64,000 bases of DNA from Rhabditoides inermis (Eukaryota > Nematoda > Chromadorea > Rhabditida > Rhabditidae). The position numbers were made by a program, and so were the translations under genes. The notes under the pieces were generated by a model, which worked only from the letters and a program-made list of their open reading frames with translations, was not told the DNA's origin and did not search any database. This document shows positions 53,011 through 63,978 of the stretch, one piece after another; the first letter of the stretch is position 1, and each line of letters opens with the position of its first letter. The stretch covers positions 1,452,501 through 1,516,500 of the forward strand of contig CAWZYM010000272.1 in the NCBI GenBank assembly GCA_963966185.1, written 5' to 3'.

Positions 53011-55298
53011 CGATTGATTGATTGATCGATCGATCGATTGTTCGTTTGATGTATGCGTACTTACCTTGCCCCATTGGTGAATACCGCGCACGTGGTTGAG
53101 CACCGAGCGGAAGAGCTCTACGGCCAGCTCGCCGTCTCCTGCTGCCTCTCTGATCGACCACCATAAGTGGTTGGAGATCATACGCAGCCAAGGACGCAGC
53201 TCCGCAGACCTCTTCTTCTTGCTCTCCTTCAAATAAATCAATAGCAAAGAATAGATTAGTTCGCACCTGCAGCAAACCGAGGAAGAAGTTCCGACACAGA
53301 TGCCAGCAGTCGAAATAGTGCTTGATCACCTGGTAGTTCTCGCGCATCATCTTACGAATCACAGTGCACCTGTATTTATATGCTAATAGATGTAATCATT
53401 CTATATTATACCTATCTGTGGTGAGACTGGTGGGCGTAATTCCATTGTCTTGCAGGGTGTGTAGCGCTCGCCGGAAGCCCTCCGGCTCGATCCCGGACGA
53501 CTTCTTCCCTGGACAGGTTTTCAGGCATGTTTACTTTGCCCATTTCCATTTTTATAAATTTATATTGATGTTCTAGTTCTCATACGTTTGGTTTGTGCTT
53601 TCTTGGCAGTATTTCAGATTACTCTTCTCTGTACCGTGGCGGTGTGCCGAGAGGAAGGCAGTATTACGGTAAGTGAACTCACCAGTCTCGTCGTTTCCAA
53701 CAACTTTGGTGAGAAGAACGAAGCCGTTCCAGAGAAGAGCATATCGTCCCAGCCGAGCAGATCGCCCACGACTGTCAAACTGAGCGTCTCCAGCGACGTG
53801 CACAGGCTGACCATCCTATGAGGTGAGTGATATTACACTGTTCACGTTATGTGTGTAGATCTAGATGTACGATTACGATATACCTCGTATAGAACTCTGA
53901 CGGTTTGAAGCAGCTCGCGCTGCTTCTTGCCGTGATGTGCCTTGATGCTGGGGAAGACGTAGGTCTTCTGGTGGTCGTAGTAGGCCGTCTTGTGGATGAG
54001 GGGAAGTCCGAGCACGAAGGCGAGATGCGCGAGGTTCTGAAACATATGAATGACGGAATTCTCTCTGCCTGCCACCTTGTGTCCCAAAGCGGTCAGTTCT
54101 CCCGCGGCAGCCATGTCCAAATTGATCCTGCGCAGCTTCTCCTTTGAGCCCTCTGCCTGTGTCTTGACCACGCCACTGTTGTGCCACGTGTAGACGCCAG
54201 TGCACAGGTTGCAGCGCTGACTTATCTGAATTAGCATAACGTAGCATGAGTGTGTTTTACATCTTTCTAACCATAACATGCGAGCCATTCTCAGTCACGT
54301 AGAGGGCAGTGTCGTCGGTAGCATGGCATGAGTGACAGATGTCGAACAATTTGAAAATCTGGAAACATGTGTATTAAAGTGAGAGAGGGGGGAGGGAGGG
54401 AGGGAGGGAGGGAGGGAGGGAGAAAGAAGGAGGGAGAGAGAGGGGAAGAGAGAGGGAGGGTTGGAGAGGAATTTTACTCTCACACCTCTGCGTACTCGGC
54501 CATCAGGTAAACGTGTCCCTCTTTCTGTGGCTTGAGGACTCCCTTCTCCGGCGTACCGCGCTGGGCAGCGGAACAGGTACTGTCCATAGAGCAGTTTGCA
54601 GTAGACAGCACGTAATTGGGATCAGCAGTACTCTAAACAACAATTACTGTTACTGTAGGCAGAGTGGTCACAGTAAATTACCTGATTGCAGGTGGTGATT
54701 GATGGATCGACCGACGGAGCAGGAGAAGGAGGAGGAGCGACGTTGGGAGCAGAGTGTGGGGCAGCCGCGCGAGAACAAGAAGGGAGAGGAGAGCTGCTGC
54801 GATGCGGAGCGGAAGAGAATCCAAGAGTGAGTTCCTTCTTGATGGGGTTGTTGTTGTTGTTGCTGCTGCTTCCGTTGGAAGTGAGTGATTCCATCTTGAC
54901 CGTGCTCTCATACTGCTGGATGATATCGGTGTGGTAGGCGTGGTCGTGGTCCACAGGATCAACGGGAATGACATCGAGTAGCGAATGCTGAAACATATAT
55001 TGTTGTGGTGTTCGCGAGTTCACTTATCGTTAGAACTCACTCTGAATGGAATAGCATTACTGTTTATTCCCCTCCCCATTCCTTTGAAGTCGGTAGGAAA
55101 GAAGTGGGCAGAGCAGAGGAAAGACCGCGGTCTGAAGGCAATGCGCGCACGCAGCTCGTTCTCATATCCCTTGTTGCCGTCTGCGAGGGCGTTGATCCAC
55201 GTTTCGGCGCGCGACTTACTTGTTGTCCAGTATACGGTGTGGTGGTGCTCCACTCTGTTGAGACACACCACACACTCATGAGACACTTTCGGTGACAT
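52214..55298 (-). CDS. THAP zinc-finger transposase of the Kolobok-like element
   Basis: Predicted to bind the element ends and catalyse transposition. Thirteen in-phase exons give 748 aa: 55041-55298, 54682-54987, 54486-54632, 54272-54358, 53884-54225, 53683-53815, 53412-53508, 53267-53369, 53065-53226, 52813-52953, 52678-52772, 52526-52631 and 52214-52483. The THAP finger is C9-x2-C12-x49-C62-x2-H65 followed by HF and AIPF. Next come a Ser/Pro/Asn linker and a zinc-ribbon-like CHSCH / RCNLC segment. The catalytic core candidates are AGDAQFDSRGRSARLGRYAL, LTTDR, KHYFDCWHLCRNF, MISNHLWW and LHFNATR. The acidic tail is rich in Asp, Ser and Tyr. Acidic residues of a DDE-type site are likely among the D of GDAQFD, TTD and FDCWH and an E further on, but I cannot fix them. 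Intron 9 carries a GATT microsatellite, and an intron near 54,380 a GGGA repeat. Confidence 0.85.
52976..53040. repeat. (GATT)n/(GATC) microsatellite in a transposase intron
   Basis: TGAT tetranucleotides with TGATCGAT variants inside the intron between exons 9 and 10. The same motif family occurs in an intron of the SET gene. Confidence 0.95.
54379..54460. repeat. (GGGA)n purine repeat
   Basis: Interrupted GGGA and AG repeats in the transposase intron between exons 3 and 4. Confidence 0.9.
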
Positions 55299-57008
55299 CT
55301 ACAAAGATACAAACAGTAAAAACATTTATGAAAAAGTTAAAAAGTGAAGTTGCGTGTGCAGATCGATGCTCCTTTTCTGTTTACATTGTGTTTCTTGCAG
55401 TGGCTGCTCGGATGGTCAGCGATCGATCTGTCTCGCTCCGGATGAATGACATGAAGAGCGGAGGGAGACCAAGAGGGAGAAACCAAATATAAACACTTGT
55501 TGCTTGTTGATAAATGTTATTGAAGCGATTGATTGCGGATGAAGCACAGTTCAAGTATTCAAATGTACAAAAGTATAGATGTCCCTATTTCCCATATAAG
55601 TGGTAATATTGATTTGTCGGATTGACAGTGCATCGTGGGTGGTCTATTGTTGTGCAATCGAGTTCTGTTATTTATTATGAGTTCAACTTGCAGTTGATTT
55701 GTGTGCGACGCTTGTGCGTTGCAGCAGTTGAAGTTGCTGCCAGCTGGCTACTGGCACGCCCACACTGCGCGACAGGCGCGTTCGAATGGCAAATAGCAAT
55801 GTGGCAATGTGGCGACCTCGCACACGAAAGAGAGACTCGCCTCCGTCTCTCTTTTTTCTTTCGCGCCAAAAGTTTTGAATCAATGAATAGAGCGCACAAA
55901 TTGTCAACCCGGGTGACTCTTTCCCCGGAGTTCTTCTTTAACCGCGTCCAGATCATCCGACATCTCAAGGGTACGCACTTAAGAGTACTAAATTTTACGG
56001 CATCTGAATTTTCGGCGGTCCGTCAGACATACAGACGAGCAGTTAGTATAATCACGAATTGGAACTGTACGAATTCGAATGCACATATTGTAATACACTT
56101 TGGTGTAGTACTAACTTTATACACTGCCACCTGCCACATCTCAATCTCAATCTCAATCGTTTATCCGGAATCGTTATATCTGAATATGACAACACAATCA
56201 TGATGATATGAAGCATACAGTAGTGCCTGAAATGCTAGATACATAGGCTAACGCCGGGGAAAGACAGGTAGGCTGACGAGGTTAGTGGCGTGAAGACGAT
56301 ACTTGATCGATAATCATTATTGGACCATTAGAGTACCATCCTTGACGTGAAGAGCTCCGGGTTTTCCTTTGCTTCCATGCCGATTGGTATCTCCTCGCGC
56401 CATAGCTGCTTTCACGTGAGGATACTTCCCGCCGCCTAACTGGTTTCTCGGGAAGGATTCTTGTTGATGATCGAACATTCGGCGGCAGCAAGGCAAAATG
56501 ATGACCCGACCGCTAGCCGCGGGAAAAAAAGAAGAAGAATTTGTGGCAGTGTATCTGGCTTCTGACTGCCACATACACTGCCACAGTCGGCATGTCATTT
56601 AGGATTAAGGTAAATTGTATTTTGTGATTGTGGTACGTTTCAGACCAGCGCTGTCACTCGGTGCAGATGGACGTTCAGTATCTCTTCATCATGGCTGCAG
56701 TCTGCGAGTACGCCAAGGAGACGGGGCTCGTCGGTCGACCCGACACGCTAGAGGTACGGTACCGGGTTCGGGGTACGGTACGGGGGGACGATGATGTACA
56801 GTGGGCATTGACCCGATCTCGACTGGACGTGCGGGGTGCGATAATGCCTAAAAGCATACGGTAGATCGGTAGATTGTAGAGAATACGGATTTACTGGCTC
56901 ACAAGATAGCCGGAGACCTTTCAGAAGTATTCGCGGTTCATGGACGAGTATGAGAACATTATGAAAGCGAAGACTGGAGAAGGCACTCACAGTCAGCCGA
57001 CGGTCTAG

Positions 57009-57399
57009 AGAAAAGAAGGGGCAAGGGAGATGGTGTCGTTACAGTTACATTCATTTATACTTACTAGCATTACATATTACAATAGAAACGATTCAACAAG
57101 AAGGCAATTACAGTGATTTCCAAGTGATAAACGCTTAGATTATAGAATTTTATTACAGTCTGTGTTTTTGGGGTGTTGTGTACAGCTCATTGTATGTATA
57201 GTTTGTGTGTCGAAATAAATCAATTTTATGATTGCTTTTAGCAGAAGTTTAACTGCTCGGTGTAAGTGAAAAAGTGATAACTTTTTTCACAGATCACACA
57301 TTGATATAATGATTTTCACGATTTGATATAAATAGCTTTGTTTGCTTTGCCGGTACTGTTGTTGTCACAGTGTACAGGTGGCATTCATAGTTAGCGTGT

Positions 57400-57451
<52 letters not shown>

Positions 57452-58369
57452 GACCTCCCTTTTGAGGCGCGATGCCACCTCCACGGGGGGTCGCTCCGCT
57501 CACTCGCATTCGATCGATACCTGTCAGGTATGCGTATGCGTATGCGTATAGGTATGCGTGGTAATTACCTCGAGGCCGCATAGATTTACCGCGCGGTTAG
57601 CCACTGTCCGTTATATTCAACAATATCGCTATGGAAACCCGTAATTGTTTTTTGGTTTTTCATAGAAAGAACTATTTCAGGTGCAACTTTCCTCTCACTA
57701 TTCATACAAACTTATGATCGTACATCGCACTCGTTTTTTTTTGTGAGTCAAGGTCGCTAGCCGTCTGACCCTCTCCATTCACCGTACTCTCTCAACGGTC
57801 AATCGCGGCGTGTTTTCTCGGTGTCGTCACATTGGCGACATTTTCACTGTAACTCTATCTCACAGACGCAAGCGAAACAGTGAACGGTATTAAATGTGGT
57901 CTCTACTTGATTTCTCTCTTGCTCTCACTCTCTTCTCCTTTCTTTCATTCTTTATGTTCAGTATTACCACTTGACATGGTTTCATTGATGTTGTTGTTCT
58001 TGTAAATCGATCGCATTGTAGTCTTGACTACACCACTACACTACACACACACACACACACACTTACGTCCATGTTTTTTCTTGTTGTTATAGAAAGAGAG
58101 AAAGAGAGAGAGAAAGAGAGAAAGAGATAGAGATAGAGATAGAGAGAGAGAGAGAGAGAGAAAAATATACACGTCGCCAAGTGTGTCTGTACTTTTTTGC
58201 ATGTATAATTGCATATCATAGGTTTCCATTCCGTTTTACGAATCGATGTTTGTTATAATGCATTTGTTTTCTCTCCTGGAGAGCAAATCGCATTCAAATT
58301 CAAATATGTGTATGATATGATCATGTAAACAATGATGACATGTTTCTCTACTCTTCTTTCTCCCCTACC

Positions 58370-58407
<38 letters not shown>

Positions 58408-58709
58408 ATTCTCTCTCTTTCTCTTTTTGTACGCAAAGGTAGTGAGTTTGCTCAATTCACATTCTCTGTGATTAAACAGAATACACGAAATCATCATTTT
58501 CAAACAACTTTCTATTGGTTTTTATGCGCGAGCGTCGCCTTTTCACAAGCACGCTGTGTCATGTCATGTTTGCCAACCTGCCTTTCTATTGCAATCCTTT
58601 TCACGCGCCGCGCTGTCGCTATGCATTTTTTTCAAACATGTGGTGATGAGTGTTCATTAACTTGCAAGTGTCTTCACTTTGTGAGCATTCATTCTATTTG
58701 TTTTGAGTG
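57009..58709. other. Intergenic region between phosphatase and exchanger genes
   Basis: Contains the phosphatase 3' UTR, TC/AG/AC microsatellites (57,403-57,450; 58,038-58,063; 58,092-58,160; 58,374-58,404) and a GTATGC hexamer run near 57,530. No supported gene. Confidence 0.6.
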
Positions 58710-59580
58710 ATGAACTCTTCGGCGGTGTGCCGAGACGGGCTGCTGGTGCCTGCGGCGGAGGTGAGAACAACTGCAACAACTGTTTTCATTCACTCATCCA
58801 CGTTGTGACTTGAAAAAATTGAAAACGCTCGACGAACTCACAGTTTTATCGTGTGTGTGTGTTTTGAAGTTGACTGTTTTGGTCCGCACATCGCACTGCC
58901 TGCAACAATGAAATAACTTTACGCTCGATCAATAACATGCGATGAACCAGTAAAAAAGTGATGAACAATCGTACACCAATGCAATACAGTGCGCATTTGA
59001 AAAAAAAACACTAGAATACTGTGAAACTTTGAAGGTGACGGTTCGGAACGCGCTGATCTACCTGGCTGCCCTGTTCTACTGCTTCCTCGGGATAGCCATC
59101 GCGGCCGATGTGTTCATGTCAGCCATCGAGAAGATCACGTCAAGCACAAGGTGACGATTAATTTTTATTAGTACCTTTTTCATGGTCATGGGTTTGTTTC
59201 AATGTTCTGTGGCAACTAGGAAATGACACCAGACACCACGACACCACTTCACAAACAAAAAATTCTGTTTTTCTCCGTTTTTCTGTTTTCATATAGACGA
59301 GGTGTCGTAGTGACATGTTCTGTTTCTAAAAAAGGGATCCGCCTATTGGCTGTAGACGTCCAACGTTGAACCGTTGCGCAAAGCATCGGGACGCAGAAAG
59401 AGCACAGAGAACAGAAAGAGACACACGGCTTTTCTGTTTCGCCACACTCTCCGTATTCAGACGGGTGCGACGGGGTCGGGAGAAGCAGGGTCTGGTGGAT
59501 GGGGCGCAGCCGGATGGCGACGAGTGGGAGGAGGTGGCAGTATGGAACCCCACCGTGGCTAACCTCACACTCATGGTCAG

Positions 59581-59625
<45 letters not shown>

Positions 59626-60860
59626 TCTCTCTCTCTCTTCTGCCTTCTCTCTCTCTCTCTCTCTCTCTTCTCCTCCCCCCTCACTCTCCATCTGCAGGCG
59701 CTTGGCTCGAGTGCTCCCGAGATCCTGCTGTCTATCATCGAGATCGCGGGCAACGGTTTCAAGTCGGGCGAGCTCGGTCCCGGCACGATTGTCGGCTCTG
59801 CTGCCTTCAACCTCTTCTGCATATCCGCCATCTGCGTCGTCGCCGTACAGTCGCCACAAGTGAGTTGGTTTTTCCCCTAACTTTACTACATTATCCTAAT
59901 ATGATCACATGTTCCTATTAACACTTTATCCTATATGCTTATGCGCAAACCGGACAGCGATGCAATCGTATGTATAATAATCTGTGACCAGTCGTCGTCG
60001 CGCCTACGGCGCTCCTCCTCCTGGATTTTCTAGAAGGGATTGTTCGAACTTTCTCTCTCCCTTCTTTTCGAGCTGTTTCAATAACCAAGAATCCATCAAG
60101 TCATTGTGATATCATATTTTCACAGTATTCGGTTATGCGCTCTCGTCGTCTCGCGCTCTCTACAGACTTCTCTGTTCTCTCACTGTTGCTGTTGAAAACA
60201 ACAGTGCAAACCCGGCGCGTCTCACACGCTGGCGGCGTCTAGGCTATAGCGGCGCATGAGCGTCACTTACAGACGGACAGACGGACAGGCCGTTTTCTAT
60301 ATAATATTAGGATAGTCGACATGGGAGATGTGGACATTTTCAATAAAGTGCGGGGCGTTATAATCAGTGAGGTCGGTTCTTTTCAGGTGAAGCGCATCGC
60401 TCTGTTCAAGGTGTTCCTCGTCACGGCTGTCTTCGCCGTATTCGCATACATATGGCTGCTGCTGGTGAGAACAAATCTTATCATGATTCCGGTCTTCACT
60501 TTAAACTTCCACTATTCGCTAGTAATGCCAACATGTCATTGATGTAACTGTAGACTGGCAACCGTGAAATCACTCTATCTCTTTTTTGATCACTCCCACA
60601 ACACACATCAAAATTCGATTGTTTAGTGTTTGGTAGAAACTAGTGAATGAAACTTCTATACACATGAAATATGACATGAACACATAATGTTGTTGAGATC
60701 CTGACTGTCACCTCGCCGAATGTGGTGGAGGTGTGGGAGGCGGCCCTCACTCTACTCTTCTTCGTCGTCCTTGTAGCCACTGCCTACGCGGCAGACACTC
60801 AGCCGTGCATGAAGAAGAAGGCGGAGCTGGATCAGGTGGGATGGAAGCAGAAAGAGAGAA

Positions 60861-60898
<38 letters not shown>

Positions 60899-61798
60899 CA
60901 AATTTATCATGCTTTCTCTTGCTGACGAAATCAGTCGGAGTGCAATTCTACTCTTTGAATTGATTCGACTCGGAAAAAAACTATAAAATAATGTAGATTG
61001 ATGTTGTCCAGGAGCTAGCGGATGTGTTTGTGAAGGAGAAAGAGGGCGGAGACCTCACCGACCACATCAAGCGCTACGCCAGCCAGGCCAGCCTCGTCAC
61101 TGATCGCGTGAGTCACGTGTTACATTCTTCTTTTCAAAACACCCAGTTAACTTTTGTGTCGGACAAATATGGTCAGTATATGGTCAGTGCTCTATATATA
61201 AGATTTGTCAAAACACCTAAATAACTCTTTTGGACAAACATGTTTTTGTGTGTGAAAGGCATGAGCGATGAGCATTTGATTGATGAAATAAGGGTTGAGT
61301 GGTGAAATTAATTATTCTAAATCGGAAACAACTGAGAACGCCGTTTTTTTGTATTTTTATGGAACGGTGAGTATGCGAAATCCGGTGCTTATCTAATGGT
61401 ATGAGTGATTGGAATCAATGTGTTCAGTGTTTCTGAGTTGCGAAGAAGTTCAGTATTGTTTACTTACGTGTGCAAAATGTTTCGCGAGTAAAATGTATCG
61501 AAGGTATCGCTACGTACAATATCAACGTATAGTATACAACTTACACAAACACTACACACAAACGAGAATAAGACAACTCAGTCGGCCTGATGGCTGTTTG
61601 TGCACAGTTTGGACATGAAGGACTTGGTTTAGGGCTGTAGAATGGCAGCGAGTTGGTGTTTTGCAGGTGGTCGGTCCTCTCCCGGCGCCGGATATGAACA
61701 CAGTTCGGCAGCTGACGCGGGACATCGCGCGCGTCTACCCCGGCCTGTCGCCCGACGATCACGCGAAGATCATCGCATACAGACTCAACCAGCAGCAG
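58710..61798 (+). CDS. ncx: Na+/Ca2+ exchanger (NCX), N-terminal half
   Basis: Plasma-membrane antiporter exporting Ca2+ against Na+. Eight in-phase exons give 296 aa: 58710-58760, 59035-59150, 59461-59575, 59698-59859, 60387-60464, 60698-60835, 61012-61107 and 61667-61798. It starts in CRDGLLVPAAE, matching the extracellular N-terminus of NCX, then TM1 and the alpha-1 repeat LTLMALGSSAPEILLSIIE, GTIVGSAAFNLF, the XIP-side segment after TM5 and the loop piece HAKIIAYRLNQQQ just before the first Calx-beta domain. The last exon ends at a GTGCGC donor. Calx-beta domains and the alpha-2 repeat are absent; past 61,800 the opposite strand carries a UGT gene. Either NCX continues beyond 64,000 with UGT inside its intron, or it is truncated. 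A separate signal-peptide exon upstream was not found. Confidence 0.9.
59584..59670. repeat. (TC)n microsatellite in an NCX intron
   Basis: TC dinucleotide with CCC and TTC interruptions between exons 3 and 4. Confidence 0.95.
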
Positions 61799-62135
61799 GT
61801 GCGCCCTTTTCGATATGTTCTTCCTTCGTTTTTTGTTTGTTATGTCAAACAGTCTTCTATTTTCTATTTTTTTGACGTGTTTTTGCTTGTTTGTTTTTAA
61901 AGGTAAGAAGGTGAGAGTACAAAACTAAACGTGACGTGTATTGCTACTGTTTCGTCTTGCTATCGTAAGATGGCACATAGTGATATCCATTAACTGAATC
62001 GCGGCAACGAGAAAGTATGAGTTTTTCATGTTTCAAACGTTGTGTGTAGTCATTCGAACAGTTTATCGTTCGCTCATGTTTCTACAATGAAAAGTTGACT
62101 TGATGATGAACATTTTGTGAAAGGATGTGCGCGTG
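61799..62135. other. Spacer between last NCX exon seen and UGT stop
   Basis: No exon on either strand; read as NCX intron and UGT 3' sequence. Confidence 0.5.
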
Positions 62136-63966
62136 TCACTCCTGCTTGGTCTTGCGCGCGCCGCCACACAGGCAGCGGGTGAGGGCGCGGGTGAGGAAGA
62201 AGAGAGTGGAGAGGAGACAGAGGAGGGATGTGAGCACAGCGGCGAGCACATCCAGCATGTAGTACTGCACGAAGGAGAGGTGGCGGCCGTGGGGGTCGAG
62301 TTGTGTGAGCGGACCGAACCTGCAGACGGCATGACTTCATCAGCACGCTCTCGCTTTCACTATTACTCTGTCTCTAAGTGTTTAGTTGAAATAGAGAGAG
62401 AGAGTGAGAGAGACTCACTTGGCGGCGAACTCGACGTTCTTGACGAGCAGCTCCTGTGACGAGAACGGCTTCTCGGCGAGAAGCACTGCAATGAATGAAG
62501 TGCACACGTCTCCAAAAATGAACGACACTCTTTTTTAGGTTTCTATGAGCTTTTTTGCGCAGTGTTATGTGGTTTATATGATGCTGTTGCCGGATGTATA
62601 GTGTGTTAAATCGCAGCACCTGTTGCCTATGGGGTAATAGTGTTTCGACAGTGCAGTATGCTTACATTCAAATCATTGTATTTGATTGATGCATTCTCAC
62701 CAGCTGTTTTCTTGGCGGTTTCTTTGAATGACTTCTCCGTAAGCACCCTCCGGATCCTCTTCTCCAGCTCGTCGGGGTTGGCCAGGTCCTCCTTGGCCAT
62801 TGAGAGACCCGAGCCGATGTGCTCCATCAGTCTAGACGAGTGCCGGTCTCTCTCTCTCTCCCTCCCTCTCTCCCCCCCCTCTCTCACTCTCTCTCTCTCT
62901 CTCTCACCTCGCGTTCCTCTTCTGATCGCCGAACACTCCAACGGCGACGACCGGGATACCTCTGAAATGATCGCTAGTTTCAGCTCTCATCTCTCAACGT
63001 CTCGCAATCGCAGATAAATGTTTTGTTTCAGTAGTCATCGGTCCATCGGTCGATTACGTTTTCGAACTCGATATACATGAGGTTTACTTTATTAGTCATC
63101 TAGTGTCTGCTCACCTGTAGATGGCCTCATTAGTCGACGCCGCTCCTCCATGCGTGACGAACAGCGAGAGGCGCGGGTCACCTAGATAATAGTAATAATA
63201 TTTATTACCGTGTATACTATATAGAAGAACACAGGACAAACACATGAATAGAGTGAATACGGCAAGTGTGATTGGAAAATAAATAAACACAAAAATAGGA
63301 TAAAACAGATAACACAGGTTCCCAAATGAGCACTCATCTAATTTTGGACGGAGGGAACAAATGAGGGAAGATGCTGGTTTCGCAAAACAATCTAGGAAGG
63401 TTCACAGAAAAAAAACAGCAATCGTGTTCGGTAGAAAAGCGCGCACTGACCGAGAATCTGCTGCTGTGGCACCCATGTCTTTGTGACGGCGTTGGGGATG
63501 CCGCGGGTGATGTCATGCTCCGGCTTCTCGTACTTCCACACGAAAGTCACGTCCGGAAAACGACGGAACACCTGCGAAAACCTCATTTGCGGACAAGTTG
63601 GCCTATGTCACTCTCACATTCGTACCGCCTAAAACCTTCTGGCCCGGAGTTCTATGGGTTCTATCTACATACACAATATTTTACCCAAGTTTAATTACCT
63701 AAGTTTGAGGTATTGCCACATCCCTGATGGAGGCGTAACGCCGAAACGTCGGATAAAGATAAGTATATTCCAACAATCGTGGTCCCCGGCTTTAACATCT
63801 GACACTACAATATACACAATATGGTTTTCGAACATCATCATCATCATTACTGCCTCACCTCCCTGATAGCCTGCTTGAAATGGACTGGCATGAGATGGCT
63901 GTGCGCCACCGAACCGAAGGACACGTAGACGGTGTGCGGGCGCAGACTGAGCAGATCGTCCCACTC
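62136..63966 (-). CDS. ugt: UDP-glycosyltransferase, C-terminal half (5' end off window)
   Basis: ER membrane enzyme that conjugates sugars from UDP-sugar to lipophilic compounds. Seven in-phase exons give 243 aa: 63859-63966, 63451-63571, 63115-63181, 62908-62961, 62701-62831, 62419-62485 and 62136-62319. Marks of the C-terminal sugar-donor domain are TVYVSFGSVAHSHLMP, VWKYEKPEHD, WVPQQQIL, DPRLSLFVTHGGAASTNEAI, GIPVVAVGVFGDQ with the donor-binding DQ, and the membrane-proximal LSFVQYYMLDV. A transmembrane helix (LTSLLCLLSTLFFLTRAL) and a dilysine-like KTKQE end follow, as usual for ER retention. The acceptor-binding N-terminal half lies right of base 64,000. The largest visible intron (63,572-63,858) holds a hammerhead-like motif. 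Confidence 0.95.
63720..63754 (+). ncRNA. Hammerhead-ribozyme-like motif (Penelope-type relic)
   Basis: Stem I ATCC (63,720-63,723) pairs with GGAT (63,751-63,754). Core CTGATGGA (63,724-63,731) resembles canonical CTGATGA with one extra or changed base. Stem II is GGCG-TAA-CGCC. GAAA (63,743-63,746) follows, then C-G and T-C, giving a two-pair stem III and a predicted cleavage after GTC. This minimal form is known from Penelope-like retroelements. It lies in a UGT intron on the opposite strand. Confidence 0.5.
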
Positions 63967-63978
63967 CTGCAGAGCGGA

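Larger units (their letters stand above)
50992..55937. mobile_element. Kolobok-like DNA transposon, complete, with two convergent genes
   Basis: Length 4,946 bp. Perfect 18-bp terminal inverted repeats: left AGAAGAACTCCGGGGAAA, right TTTCCCCGGAGTTCTTCT. Target-site duplication TTAA at 50,988-50,991 and 55,938-55,941. Inside are a plus-strand P2X7-intracellular-domain-like gene (51,283-52,026) and a minus-strand THAP transposase (52,214-55,298), whose 3' ends converge. TTAA duplication is shared by piggyBac and Kolobok; the THAP finger favours Kolobok. Both genes are open with consistent splice sites, and the repeats and duplications are intact, so the element looks recently active. About 290 bases at the left end and 640 at the right end are non-coding and probably hold the two promoters. 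Confidence 0.88.
49241..57008 (+). pseudogene. Protein tyrosine phosphatase, catalytic-domain exon interrupted by a DNA transposon
   Basis: Removes phosphate from phosphotyrosine. Exons: 49241-49297, 49339-49419, 49482-49646, 49861-49984, 50129-50298, 50339-50438, 50526-50646, 50699-50808, an exon split as 50919-50991 and 55942-55970, then 56644-56753 and 56925-57008. Domain marks in order: DKNRYKDVVCGDQTRV, GDYIHANYV, a WPD loop (W split by an intron, then PDKS), the P-loop HCSAGIGRTG with the catalytic Cys, then RVQIIRHLKDQRCHSVQMDV and QYLF of the Q-loop end. Phases agree throughout if the element and one TTAA are left out (407 codons plus an undetermined N-terminus). The Lys/Gly-rich N-terminal region is low complexity. 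As it stands, translation reads 19 codons into the element and stops at 51,047-51,049, losing the Q-loop. AATAAA at 57,214-57,219. Confidence 0.85.
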
